A stretch of 64,000 bases of DNA from Methyloceanibacter methanicus (GCF_001723285.1 NZ_LPWG01000011.1:1-64000); one strand, 5' to 3'. Positions 53,588 to 62,448 are shown, counted from the first letter of the stretch. Numbers and translations are program-made. Notes: generated by a model not told the origin, from the letters alone.

Positions 53588-53921
53588 CGGGGTGAAGCGT
53601 CCACCACAGCTCTGCGACGAACACGCCTTCATCCCTCTTCGCCCGAACGGGCCGAAGCGCGCGTCTCCGCCGCCCTTTGGCGGCGACGCAACCATGAGAA
53701 AACCTGCGAACGACACCCGGTCAGAACTTGTTAACTAAGCTCGCAAGCGGGCCTTACGGTTAACGCCTTTGCCTTGTTTTTCGCTCATTTTATCTGGATA
53801 CTGTTGCTTATAGGTCGCAGTGGGGCACACGCGACCATGGGCACAGAAAGGCCTTAAAGGCCTGGTGTCATTGGGGAAAGTCGGCTGACAACGCCGGCGA
53901 GGGTAATACGGAAAGACGGGG
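53588..53921. other. Intergenic region upstream of DUF882 gene
   Basis: About 330 bases. It contains two GTTAAC sites near 53,730 and 53,758 (TTAACTAAGC and GGTTAACGCC), CtrA-like half-sites without the right spacing, and an A/T-rich part near 53,770-53,815 where a promoter could lie. No gene, repeat or strong hairpin is seen. Confidence 0.4.
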
Positions 53922-55273
53922 ATGCGTTTTCGGGGGAGTCCTTTACGCCGCGCCGTGCTGCGCGCTGCAATCTGGACGGTGAGCGCCGCGGCGATCATCG
54001 GTCAGACGACTTCCGCTTCTGCCGAAGACCGCACGCTTTCCATGTACGAGATCCACACCAAGGAGACGATCACCGTCACCTACAAGCGCGACGGCGTGTG
54101 GGACGAAGAAGCCCTCGAGAAGCTCAACTGGTTCATGCGCGACTGGCGCGCCAACGAGCCCACCAAGATGGATCGGGAACTGATCGATCTCATCTGGACA
54201 CTGCATACCCGGCTCGGCTCCCAGGAACCTATCCATCTGATTTCGGCCTATCGCAGCAAGAAGACCAACGACAAGCTGAGGCGCGCCGGCGGCGGCCAGG
54301 CGCGGCGCAGCCAGCATTCGCTGGGCAAGGCCTCCGACATTCATTTCCCGGACATTCCGGTCAAGAAGTTGCGCGCTTCCGCCCTCATTCAAGAGATCGG
54401 CGGCGTCGGCTATTACCCGACATCGGGCATTCCCTTCGTCCATGTGGACGTGGGCAACGTGCGCATGTGGCCGCGCATGCCGCGCCTCGAACTCGCCGCG
54501 CTGTTCCCCGAAGGAAAGACCGCATACGTCCCGAGCGACGGCCGGCGGATCACCAAGAGGGACTACGAACGCGCCGTCGACAAAGGCATGGTGGACCATG
54601 TGCTGATCGCCCAGGCCAGGGGCCTGTCGCCCACGATGGTCGCCGGCGTCACGCCGCCCCCGACGCCCAATCCGGTCCGGGCCCTGGCGCAGCTCTCCGA
54701 GCCTCCGGCAGCGATGCCGGTTGTCGCTTCGGCATCGGACACGCAGTTCAAGCCGATGGCCCTTGCCCCGCCGGATGCGGAGATTCCCGAGCCGAACGAG
54801 CCGCCCAAGAGCTTCGCGCTCGCAAGTCTTGGCGGCGCGCTGCCCTGGGCACGGGAGACCTTGCGGCCGACTCAAACCCGGCCGCCAGTTCCGCCCCAGC
54901 TTTCGGATTCGAGCGCCGCGCCCGTCTCGGCCCGGCCTAAGGGCCCCGGCTACGAGCAAGCCGCCGTCGTCGCGCGCCCGAGTTCGATGACGACCATCCC
55001 GACGAGCTGAGCTATCAGCCGATCGAAACCGCGAGCCTGATGTCCGATGTTTCGATCGCGCACGACCGCGAAATCGCGCCGCTCACGCATCCCGAGCAAG
55101 GCAATATCGATTATCTGTTCGAGGACATGGACCAGCCCGCGCGCTTTGTCTTGCGCCGGACCTCCGGCTATCTCGGCCTTGCCAGCGTCCAGACCCTGAC
55201 GGGACCGGCCGTGCGGCACCTTTACGCGAGCCTGCCCAAGCAGGGCCCGACCCGCCTGGCCCGCGCCAACTAA
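53922..55273 (+). CDS. DUF882 (peptidase M15-like) exported protein, frame broken near the end
   Basis: A signal peptide (about 1-36, ending TTSASAEDR) is followed by the DUF882 zinc-peptidase-like domain: WFMRDWRANEPTKMDRELID, LISAYRSKKTNDKLR, QHSLGKASDIHFPD (His and Asp ligands) and FVHVDVGNVRMWPR. It resembles murein-cleaving M15 enzymes. A Pro-rich region follows. As given the frame ends at 55010, but the next frame carries APEFDDDHPDELSYQPIETA and further sequence to FVLRRTSGYLGLASVQTLTG and stops at 55273. One base seems missing near 54,960. About 450 residues when joined. It probably acts on the wall with the L,D-transpeptidase upstream. Confidence 0.82.
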
Positions 55274-55305
55274 GCCGATTTTCGGTCGGTCTTCCGGATC
55301 CGCGC

Positions 55306-55569
55306 CTAAGCCGCCTCGGACTCCTCGGCATCCATGCCAAGCGCGTGCAGATAGGTGGCGAGCACCATCTCCTCTTCACGCCGCTTGTTGTCGTCCTGCT
55401 TGCGAAGGCTGATCACCTTGCGGAGCGCCTTGACGTCGAATCCCGTGCCCTTGGCCTCCGCGTAGACCTCTTTCAGATCCGCGGCGAGCGCCGCCTTCTC
55501 TTCCTCAAGCCGCTCGATACGCGAGACGAAGGCACGAAGCTGATCTTTGGTCGATGTCTGAAGCTGCAC
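55306..55569 (-). CDS. gapR: DUF2312/GapR nucleoid-associated protein
   Basis: An 87-residue helical protein matching DUF2312: [35 protein letters not shown] and [20 protein letters not shown]. In Caulobacter GapR is a DNA-clamping protein that binds overtwisted DNA ahead of RNA and DNA polymerases and aids topoisomerases. No ATG is in place; GTG at 55569 with GAGG eight bases upstream gives the usual length. The open frame reaches 55776, but that part is Arg-rich and not conserved. Confidence 0.85.
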   Translation of the reverse strand: MQLQTSTKDQLRAFVSRIERLEEEKAALAADLKEVYAEAKGTGFDVKALRKVISLRKQDDNKRREEEMVLATYLHALGMDAEESEAA

Positions 55570-55742
55570 GTTGGTTTCCTCGGGGCTTTTGTGATGGTTC
55601 GATGAAGTGGCGAGCTTGGGCCCGAATCGCGAGGACCGGCAAGGCGCAAGGCGCAGCTTTTCCCGCTTATCCAAAGCCACGCGCCGCACGCGGCGGCGCC
55701 GTCGGCGCAACTGTCTCGTTTTAAAAGGTTCTTTTCGCGACC

Positions 55743-55997
55743 CTATGAGCGTTCGGTCTGGAACTTCGCCTTCCAATCGTCATAGGGCATGCCGTAAACG
55801 ATCTTCCGGGCCTCGTCCTTGCTGAGCGGGATCCCCCGCTCGTCGGCCGCTTCCAGGTACCAGCCCGACACGCAGTTGCGGCAAAAACCGGCAAGCTCCA
55901 TGAGGTCGATGTTCTGCACGTCGGTCCGCTCTTGCAGGTGTTCCACCAGCCGCCGGAATGCCGCGGCCTCGATCTCCGTTCTCTGTCTGTCGTCCAT
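55743..55997 (-). CDS. DUF1244 protein
   Basis: An 84-residue protein: [67 protein letters not shown] in outline is the whole DUF1244 domain, with [10 protein letters not shown] holding two conserved cysteines. The role is unknown. ATG 55997 (MDDRQRTE) is preferred over GTG/ATG at 56015. It is 14 bases from the N-formylglutamate amidohydrolase stop, and the two genes are neighbours in many alphaproteobacteria. Confidence 0.85.
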   Translation of the reverse strand: MDDRQRTEIEAAAFRRLVEHLQERTDVQNIDLMELAGFCRNCVSGWYLEAADERGIPLSKDEARKIVYGMPYDDWKAKFQTERS

Positions 55998-56011
55998 CAC
56001 GCCACCGCCAA

Positions 56012-56854
56012 TCAACTGCCTGTATGGGAGCCGTAGTTCTCGATCCGGTGCAATCCTTCAGTCGACTGGAACACGTCGGAGACCACGCGCGCAAGATGGG
56101 CCGCCCACTCCGCCTGGCCCTCCTCGCCCAGGATCAGGTCCTGGCGGAGCTCGATCAGGGCGTGGGCAAGGCCGCGCTGGGTGGCGTGCCGGTAGAGCGT
56201 GTCGCCCTTGAGCTGGCCCGAATACGGGACATTGTCGCCGATCACCGCGTCGGGAACGGTCTTCAGGCCGTCGATGAGCGGCACAGGCACGCGGGGGTCC
56301 TTGTCCCAGAGGACGGAGGCGTGCCAGGGCCGGTGCACCCCTTTCCAGGCCTGGGTGAAACTGTGAATCGACAGGATCACCGGCGGCTTGCCCGCCTCGA
56401 TGGCCGCATCGATCGCCCGGCCGATTGCCGCGTCGTATGGCCGGTAGAAGCGGTCGAGACGCGCCTCCCGGGCGGCGGGGCTCAAGCCCACATTGCCCGG
56501 AATGACGAGCCCGTCGGCGACCTCCATGATGAGAGTCGGATCGTCCAGCCCCCGGTTCGGATCCACGAGAAGCCGTGAAAACTGACTGAGCACGGCCGGG
56601 GCCCCGAGCATCGTGGCGAGGAACTGCACCACGCCCTCCGCGCCGAGATCGAACGCAATGTGCCGGTGGAGGTCCTCGGACCGCAACCCGAGCGTGTGAA
56701 GGTCTTCCGGGACGCGGTTCCGAGCGTGATCGCAAAGGATCAAAAGACCAAGCTTTACATCCCCTTCAATGGTCCGGTATGGCTTCTCGCTCAAATCTTC
56801 TTGTATCAAAGTATCCAGACTGAACTCCTCAAGCGGTAGGGCCCAACAAAGCAA
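56012..56854 (-). CDS. N-formylglutamate amidohydrolase family protein
   Basis: A 280-residue zinc hydrolase. The N-terminal LLILCDHARNRVPEDLHTLG, RHIAFDLGAEGV and LSQFSRLLVDPNRGLDDPTL, with VILSIHSFTQAWKGVHRPWH and YSGQLKGDTLYRHATQRGLA, are signatures of HutG-type N-formylglutamate amidohydrolases. No other hut gene lies nearby, so the role in histidine breakdown is not supported by context. The start is uncertain: 56854 is the first ATG, but the conserved region begins about 30 residues later. Confidence 0.88.
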   Translation of the reverse strand: MLCWALPLEEFSLDTLIQEDLSEKPYRTIEGDVKLGLLILCDHARNRVPEDLHTLGLRSEDLHRHIAFDLGAEGVVQFLATMLGAPAVLSQFSRLLVDPNRGLDDPTLIMEVADGLVIPGNVGLSPAAREARLDRFYRPYDAAIGRAIDAAIEAGKPPVILSIHSFTQAWKGVHRPWHASVLWDKDPRVPVPLIDGLKTVPDAVIGDNVPYSGQLKGDTLYRHATQRGLAHALIELRQDLILGEEGQAEWAAHLARVVSDVFQSTEGLHRIENYGSHTGS

Positions 56855-57009
56855 CCATAGGGCCGCGACACATTTACCTCAAAGTTGGGCGGTGTTTTAT
56901 AGACGCGGGGCCCAGTCTTATAATCGAGCCCTGCCGGTCAGAGAAATGCAACCTATTCGACGCTACCGTTCGGCGTTGGTCAATCACGGCATCAAACCTC
57001 GAGATTCGG

Positions 57010-57507
57010 ATGTTTGCCTCTCACGCGATCCATAAGTCCGCCTTGATCTGGGCCAGTGCGCGCCGGTGGTCCGCCGCCGCCGCTCTGGCGGCCTGCCTCA
57101 CGGTGCTTGGCGTCCTGACGGGGCCCGGCGTCTCGCCCGCAATGGCCGATCTGAAGTTGTGCAACACGACCGCCAGCCGCGTGGGCGTCGCGATCGGCTA
57201 CAAGGACACCGAGGGCTGGGCCAGCGAAGGCTGGTGGAACATCGCTTCGCACACTTGCGAGACCTTGCTCAAGGGTGTGCTGATCGGACGCTATTACTAT
57301 ATCCACGCAGTGGACTATGACCGTGGCGGTGAATGGGCGGGCGGCCTTTATATGTGCACGGACGACAAGTCCTTCACCATCCGCAATACAGCGGACTGCG
57401 AGAAGCGCGGCCACAAGAGCACGGGCTTTTTCGAGGTCGACACCGGCGAAGAGAGAGATTGGACCGTGCGTTTGACGGACCCAGAAGGCGAAGCAAAGAC
57501 CCAATGA
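57010..57507 (+). CDS. DUF1036 exported protein
   Basis: A 165-residue protein with a signal peptide (about 1-46, ending VSPAMADL) and a DUF1036 domain: LKLCNTTASRVGVAIGYKD, GWASEGWWNIASHTCETLL, LYMCTDDKSFTIRNTADCEKRGHKSTGFFEVDTGEE in outline. Four conserved Cys and many Trp/Tyr residues are typical. The role is unknown. Its stop overlaps the pyk start (ATGA at 57504), so the two are translationally coupled, a conserved arrangement in Rhizobiales. Confidence 0.9.
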   Translation: MFASHAIHKSALIWASARRWSAAAALAACLTVLGVLTGPGVSPAMADLKLCNTTASRVGVAIGYKDTEGWASEGWWNIASHTCETLLKGVLIGRYYYIHAVDYDRGGEWAGGLYMCTDDKSFTIRNTADCEKRGHKSTGFFEVDTGEERDWTVRLTDPEGEAKTQ

Positions 57508-58941
57508 GGCGGAACCGACGAGTCAAGATCGTCGCAACGCTCGGTCCTGCCTCCACCAACGAAGATACCATGCGGCGCCTGTTCGAAGCGGGCGCCGACG
57601 TCTTTCGCGTGAACATGAGCCACGCGACCCATGACGGCTTGCGGGAGGTCCACGGGATCGTCCGGAAGCTGGAGACCGAGTTTTCGCGCCCCATCGGGAT
57701 TCTCGTGGACCTACAAGGGCCGAAGCTGCGGATCGGCAAGATCGAATCCGGGACGATGCGCCTCACCAAGGGCGACGTCGTGAGCTTCGTCCGCCGCGAG
57801 GACGTGGGCGGCTTGGGCCGCATCCACCTGCCTCATCCCGAGATCTTCGAGTCCGTCGAGGCCGGGCACAGCATGCTGCTCGACGACGGCAAGCTCAAAC
57901 TGCGCGTGGTGGAAGCCTCGGACGTGCGCATCGACGCCGAAGTGCTGAACTCAGGTCTCCTCGGCAGCCGCAAGGGCATCAGCCTGCCCGATACGGTGCT
58001 CCCATTCGGTGCCCTGACCGACAAGGACCGCGCCGACATCGAATGCGCCAATTCCATCGGCGTCTCGTGGCTGGCGCTATCCTTCGTGCAGCGGCCTGCC
58101 GACATCGAAGAGGCGCGCGAGCTCAGCCGCAACCGCACCGCCATCATGGCGAAGATCGAAAAACCGACCGCGATCCATTTCCTCAAGGAGATCGTCGACC
58201 TGGCCGACGGGATCATGGTGGCGCGCGGCGACCTCGGCGTGGAAATGCCGGTCGAGAAGGTCCCAGGGCTGCAGAAACAGATCAGCCGCGCCGCGCGCAA
58301 CGCCGGCAAGCCGGTGGTGGTCGCGACGCAAATGCTCGAATCGATGATCTATGCGCCGGTTCCCACCAGGGCCGAGGTGTCGGACGTCGCGACCGCGGTG
58401 TTCGAGGGCGCGGACGCGGTCATGCTGTCGGCCGAATCGGCGGTGGGAAAGTATCCGGTCGACGCGGTGGCCACCATGAACCGCATCGCCATCGAAGTGG
58501 AGCACGACCCGCTCCACGCCGCGATCATCCATGCCCAGCGCATCGATCCGCAGGCGACGGGGGCGGACGCGATCTCGGCCGCGGCCCGGACGGTCGCGGA
58601 GACGCTCAATCTGGCGGCCATTGTTTGCTACACGGCCTCGGGCGCCACGGCCTTGCGGGCCGCACGCGAGCGGCCGCAGCAGCCGATCCTGGCCCTGACG
58701 CCGATCCCGCGGACGGCGCGCAAGCTGACCATCGTTTGGGGGCAGCATTGCGTACTCGCGGACGACCCGATCAATCTCGACGACATGGTCGCCAAGGCCT
58801 GCCGCATCGCCTACCAGGAAGCTTCGCCAAGGCCGGGGAGCAGGTCATCGTCACCGCCGGTGTGCCGCTCGGAAAATCGGGCGCCACGAACCTGCTCCGC
58901 ATCGCCGAGTCGATCCGACCGAGGACGTGGAATTTCCGTAG
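57504..58941 (+). CDS. pyk: Pyruvate kinase, C-terminal frame broken
   Basis: Most of a 478-residue pyruvate kinase, which makes pyruvate and ATP from PEP. The barrel has VKIVATLGPAS, FRVNMSHATHD, ILVDLQGPKLRIG, AKIEKPTAI (active-site Lys), MVARGDLGVEMP, KPVVVATQMLESMI and VMLSAESAVGKYPV. The last domain shows ATGADAISAAARTVAETLN. From about 58,820 the frame is lost: the next frame reads FAKAGEQVIVTAGVPLGKSG, the true C-terminus, and a further shift near 58,915 gives PTEDVEFP and a stop at 58939-58941. Each shift fits loss of one base (for example GAAGGCTTC read as GAAGCTTC). As given the frame runs to 58982. Confidence 0.9.
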
Positions 58942-59011
58942 GACCGGCGGCGGACGCGACGAGCTCAGCGGTTCCCGGCTAGGACGCTCGATCGCGCGGC
59001 ATGACTAAACG

Positions 59012-59096
59012 TCTCGACCAAATGTCTTGGCTAGATATCTCGACCAAATGTCTTGGCTAGATATCTCGGCTAAATGTCTCGACTAAATGTCTTGGC
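59012..59096. repeat. 26-base tandem repeat over the TPR gene stop
   Basis: TCTCGACCAAATGTCTTGGC plus TAGATA occurs twice exactly (59012-59037 and 59038-59063), followed by degenerate units (TCTCGGCTAAATG, TCTCGACTAAATGTCTTGGC). The last one contains the stop codon of the reverse-strand TPR gene (59083-59085). Confidence 0.88.
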
Positions 59097-59880
59097 CTTC
59101 GACCTCGCGCGCGAGCGCGTCGACGCCGGCTTTGGCATCGTCCATGTAGGGATTGACCGTCAGCGCCTGGCGGTAGGCCTTCAGTGCCTCCTTCTTGGCG
59201 CCGAGCTGCTCCAGCACGAGCCCAAGGTCGGTGATCGCCCGGTAGTGCTTCTCATCCAAATTCAGCGTCCGCCGCAGATCGGCCAGCGCCCGCTCCGGAT
59301 TGCCTGCGAGCACATTGACCTTGGCGCGCAGATACCAAGCCTCGGCCTCTTCCGGCGCGATATCCACTACCGCATCCAGGACGGCGAGCGAGAGGTCGAC
59401 ATCGGAATCGTTGGCGAATTGCATCGCCCGGCTCATGAGAAGATCGACCGTGTCGCTGCCGGACATGGCCCACAACTCTTCGATCGCCTCGGTGATCGGG
59501 GCAGCCTCGCCCGGGCTCTTGGCGGCAGAGAGGCGCTCGTAAAGCCCTTCCAACAAGATCGGGCGCTCGGCCGGATCGAAATCTGGGGGAACAACGCCGG
59601 CAACATCCTCTTCGGGCGCGTCCAGCGCTTCGCCGGCCGCCGCGTCAGGTAGCTCGAGTTCGGACTCCGGCATGGCGTCTAGGCCGCCGTCGTCTAAGCC
59701 TTCGAGATCGAGACCCTCGAGCGCCGGATCCTCCGCGGGCGGCGCCGACGGCTCCGGCTCGTCGTCGAAATGTTCGAAGAATTGGGCGAGGACCACCGGC
59801 GGTCCGGCCAAAGCGGGCGTGGGCGCGAGCAGCGCCAAGCCCAAACCAAACACCGCTAACCTATGGCCCGAAAGTCCCAT
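59083..59880 (-). CDS. Exported TPR-repeat protein
   Basis: A 265-residue protein with a signal peptide (about 1-25, ending ALAGPP), an acidic low-complexity part with GLDLEGLDDGG and PESELELPDAA, and four or so TPR units in the last 130 residues (AEAWYLRAKVNVLAGNPERALADLRRTL and KHYRAITDLGLVLEQLGAKKEALKAYRQAL). TPRs bind proteins; the partner is unknown. A GGGGCCCC hairpin lies 12 bases before its start. Confidence 0.85.
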   Translation of the reverse strand: MGLSGHRLAVFGLGLALLAPTPALAGPPVVLAQFFEHFDDEPEPSAPPAEDPALEGLDLEGLDDGGLDAMPESELELPDAAAGEALDAPEEDVAGVVPPDFDPAERPILLEGLYERLSAAKSPGEAAPITEAIEELWAMSGSDTVDLLMSRAMQFANDSDVDLSLAVLDAVVDIAPEEAEAWYLRAKVNVLAGNPERALADLRRTLNLDEKHYRAITDLGLVLEQLGAKKEALKAYRQALTVNPYMDDAKAGVDALAREVEGQDI

Positions 59881-59887
59881 GGGCCAA

Positions 59888-59914
59888 AAGGTACGGGGCC
59901 CCGAGGGGCCCCGT
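59888..59914 (-). terminator. Terminator of rpmJ
   Basis: The reverse strand reads ACGGGGCCCC-TCG-GGGGCCCCGT and then ACCTTTTGG, a very stable hairpin with a short U-rich tail. It lies between the rpmJ stop and the TPR gene start. Because the hairpin comes just before the TPR gene, it also limits read-through into that gene. Confidence 0.65.
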
Positions 59915-59986
59915 CAAAGCATTTCCGCATTGGCGCCACCGATCCGCTCGGATGGGAGGCAAAACCATATAGGGCGCACCCTGAGG

Positions 59987-60112
59987 TTACCCCTGGCGCG
60001 CCTTGAAGCGGCGATTGGTCTTGTTGATCACATAGAGCCGGCCACGACGGCGAACCACGCGGTTATCCCGATGGCGCTTCACCAGGGCCTTCAAAGAATT
60101 CTTGATCTTCAT
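59987..60112 (-). CDS. rpmJ: 50S ribosomal protein bL36 (zinc-free form)
   Basis: A 41-residue very basic protein: [20 protein letters not shown] then [21 protein letters not shown]. Cysteines of the zinc-binding form are absent ([15 protein letters not shown]), so it is the zinc-independent type. Together with the cysteine-free bL31 at 13307, both zinc-switch proteins in the window are the zinc-free forms. Stop is 59987. Confidence 0.95.
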   Translation of the reverse strand: MKIKNSLKALVKRHRDNRVVRRRGRLYVINKTNRRFKARQG

Positions 60113-60142
60113 CTCACGCCATCCATTTCGGCTGAAAAACAG

Positions 60143-60170
60143 TCCGGGCGGCCCTTGGACAAAGGCCGCC
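60143..60170 (-). promoter_or_regulatory. Hairpin in the rpmJ leader
   Basis: The reverse strand reads CGGGCGGCC-loop-GGCCGCCCG followed by GACTGTTTTT, about 30 bases before the rpmJ start. It looks like a terminator and could attenuate rpmJ, or it could end an upstream transcript, although the gene upstream is divergent. Confidence 0.45.
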
Positions 60171-60287
60171 CGCGAATTTGGCCGGACCATAGAAAGGGCG
60201 GCCGCGTCTGTCAACTTGAGGGTCTCGGGCACGGGTCCCTCACGCCGCCTGTTGACGGCGCAGCTGCAGGCCCATATAGTGAACCAT

Positions 60288-60730
60288 ATGGTTAAGTATT
60301 CAAACACCGCACTCGACCGCACCTTCGCCGCCCTCGCCGACCCGACCCGGCGGGCGCTGCTGGCAAGGCTCGAGCCGGAGGCCGACGGCATGCCGGTGAG
60401 CGCCCTGGCCGAGCCCTTTCGATGTCGCTGCCTGCGATCCTGAAACATTTGAAGGTGCTGTCGGACGCCGGCCTGATCACACGCAAGAAGACCGGCCGCA
60501 CCGTGATTTGCCGCCTCGCCGCCGACCCCATGGAGCACGCCATGGACTGGCTCAACCGCTATCAGCGCTTCTGGACCGAACGGCTCGACAATCTCGCAGC
60601 CTTTGTGGAGGAGACACCATGTCCGCCAACGCAAGCCTCGCAGCCAAGCCAAGCCTCACCCTCAAACGTCATCTCAATGCCCCGCCGGAAAAGGTCTACG
60701 ACGCCTGGACCGACCCCGAAAAAATCGTGA
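60288..60730 (+). CDS. ArsR-family regulator, frame broken
   Basis: [44 protein letters not shown] and, in the next frame, [20 protein letters not shown] and [21 protein letters not shown] together form an ArsR/SmtB winged-helix regulator of about 110 residues. A base is missing at about 60,421 (TTTCG-ATGTCG). The C-terminal frame runs into the next gene to 60730, so another missing base near 60,610 is likely. It sits in front of AHSA1, VOC and YCII genes and lacks the metal-binding cysteines, so it probably regulates that cluster. Confidence 0.75.
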
Positions 60731-61065
60731 AGTGGTTCGGGCCGGATTCCGGGGAGGTCCGCCACGCAGAGACCGATGTCCGCGTCGGCGGCCGCTATGC
60801 GGTCTGCTTCTTCACCGAGGACGGCGAGGAGCACAATGTCAGCGGCATCTATCGCGACGTGATCCCGGGCGAGAAGCTCGCCTTCACCTGGGCCTGGCGC
60901 ACCATGCCGGAACGGGAATCGTTCTTGACCGTTCTCATCACACCGGATGGCGATGGCACCCTGCTCACGCTGATCCACGAGCAATTCTTCGACGAGGAGG
61001 CCCGTGACCGCCACCGCGAAGGATGGACCGGATGCCTCGACAAGCTGGAACGTTTCGTCGCGTAG
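60619..61065 (+). CDS. SRPBCC (AHSA1-like) protein
   Basis: A 148-residue SRPBCC/START-like protein: [63 protein letters not shown] and [18 protein letters not shown] are the AHSA1 pattern. The cavity binds hydrophobic ligands; substrate unknown. ATG 60619 follows GGAGGA at five bases. It overlaps the ArsR frame and leads directly into the VOC gene. Confidence 0.88.
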   Translation: MSANASLAAKPSLTLKRHLNAPPEKVYDAWTDPEKIVKWFGPDSGEVRHAETDVRVGGRYAVCFFTEDGEEHNVSGIYRDVIPGEKLAFTWAWRTMPERESFLTVLITPDGDGTLLTLIHEQFFDEEARDRHREGWTGCLDKLERFVA

Positions 61066-61073
61066 GAGGAACC

Positions 61074-61571
61074 ATGCCCATTCCATCGAAGACGATCACA
61101 CCCTGCCTCTGGTTCGACACCGAGGCCGAAGAGGCCGCGAAGTTCTACTGCTCGGTCTTTGACAATTCGCACATTACCTACACCAGCCACTACGGCGAGG
61201 AAGGTCACGAGATCCACGGCAAGCCCGCAGGCTCCGTCATGTCCGTCATGTTTGAGCTCGACGGGCAGAAATTCACCGCGATGAACGGTGGGCCACTGTT
61301 CAAGTTCGACGAGGCCGTCTCCTTCCAGGTCGCCTGCAAGGACCAGAAGGAGGTCGATTACTATTGGGAAGCGCTGACCGCCGGCGGCGAGGAAGGGCCG
61401 TGCGGCTGGCTCAAGGACAAGTTCGGACTGTCCTGGCAGGTCGTACCGACCGTGCTCTCCGACTTGCTGACGGACAAGGACTATGCAGCCTCCCAGCGCG
61501 TCATGAAGGCGTTCATGCAGATGAAGAAATACGACATCGCCGCACTGCACCGCGCCTTCGAGGGGACCTGA
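61074..61571 (+). CDS. VOC/PhnB-like protein
   Basis: A 165-residue protein of the PhnB-like (3-demethylubiquinone-9 3-methyltransferase-like) VOC group. Signatures are PCLWFDTEAEEAAKFYCSVF, SVMSVMFELDGQKFTAMNGG and the family-specific CGWLKDKFGLSWQVVPTVLS. The C-terminal helix is RVMKAFMQMKKYDIAALHRA. It begins eight bases after the SRPBCC stop and ends four bases before the YCII gene. The activity is unknown; the family is often named a methyltransferase without evidence. Confidence 0.88.
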   Translation: MPIPSKTITPCLWFDTEAEEAAKFYCSVFDNSHITYTSHYGEEGHEIHGKPAGSVMSVMFELDGQKFTAMNGGPLFKFDEAVSFQVACKDQKEVDYYWEALTAGGEEGPCGWLKDKFGLSWQVVPTVLSDLLTDKDYAASQRVMKAFMQMKKYDIAALHRAFEGT

Positions 61572-61575
61572 GGCC

Positions 61576-61926
61576 ATGAAGTATCTGTGCCTCGCCTACG
61601 GCCGCGCGGAGGACTGGAAGACCCTGTCCAAGACGGAGCAGGAGGCCCTGCTCGCCCAGGACGACGTGCTGCGGAACAGGGGCGATCTCGTCGCCGCCGT
61701 TAAACCTCACGTCACCACGCTGAGGGCCTGGGACGGCACGCCCGTCACCAGCGAAGCCCCGGCCGACGCGACGCAGCTCCCGCTTGCGGGGTTCGGCGTC
61801 ATCGAAGCCGCCGACTTGGACGAAGCCATTCGACTGGTCACGGATACGCCGTGCGCGCGCGCGAACGGCCGGGTCGAGATCAGGCCGATCATGGCCATGA
61901 ACGCCGTCAACCTGGAGGGCGCTTGA
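61576..61926 (+). CDS. YCII-related (DGPF) protein
   Basis: A 116-residue protein of the YCII/DGPF family: KYLCLAYGRAEDWKTLSK at the start, VVTTLRAWDGTPVTSEAPAD-like VTTLRAWDGTPVTSEA and GFGVIEAADLDEAIRLVTDTPCARANGRVEIRPI. These proteins accompany ECF sigma factors in many bacteria; none is visible here. It is coupled to the neighbours on both sides by a few bases. Confidence 0.9.
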   Translation: MKYLCLAYGRAEDWKTLSKTEQEALLAQDDVLRNRGDLVAAVKPHVTTLRAWDGTPVTSEAPADATQLPLAGFGVIEAADLDEAIRLVTDTPCARANGRVEIRPIMAMNAVNLEGA

Positions 61927-61927
61927 T

Positions 61928-62428
61928 ATGAGCGACACCCGCACCGTGCCCCGTTTCGTCATCAGCCGCACATTCGACGCACCGCTGGACCGCGTGTGGA
62001 GAGCCTGGACCGAGCCGGAGCAGTTGGCTGCGTGGTGGGCCCCAAAGGATTCAAATCCGATGTGAAGACGCTCGATCTGAAGCCGGGCGGTCTCTTCCAC
62101 TACTGCCTGGAATCGCCGCAAGGCAGCAAATGTGGGGTCGCATGGTCTTTCGCGAGATTGTTCCCGAGGAACGGCTGGTCTTCATCAATTCCTTCTCCGA
62201 CGAGACCGGCGTCTGACGCGTCATCCCTTGACGCCCGATTGGCCGCAGCAAACGCACACCACGATCAGCTTCACCGAAGAGAACGGCAAGACGACGGTGA
62301 CCGTCGAATGGGTGCCTTACGAGGCGACCGCATTGGAGTGCGAAACATTCGACAAGGGCCGGGACTCCATGCAAGCGGGCTGGACCGGGACCTTCGAGAA
62401 ACTCACAGATCATCTGGACCAAGCATAA
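61928..62428 (+). pseudogene. SRPBCC (AHSA1-like) gene with three frame breaks
   Basis: In the first frame MSDTRTVPRFVISRTFDAPL leads to VWRAWTEPEQLAAWW. The second frame gives PKGFKSDVKTLDLKPGGLFH and YCLESPQGSK. A third gives MWGRMVFREIVPEERLVFIN with SFSDETG. A fourth, TRHPLTPDWPQQTHTTISFT, ends with WTGTFEKLTDHLDQA at 62428. In order they make one complete SRPBCC protein of about 167 residues. Each join fits loss of one base (GGGG, AAAA and GG runs at about 62,040, 62,129 and 62,213). So the gene is probably intact in the organism. Confidence 0.8.
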
Positions 62429-62448
62429 TTTTCCGATTGGAGCTCAAC

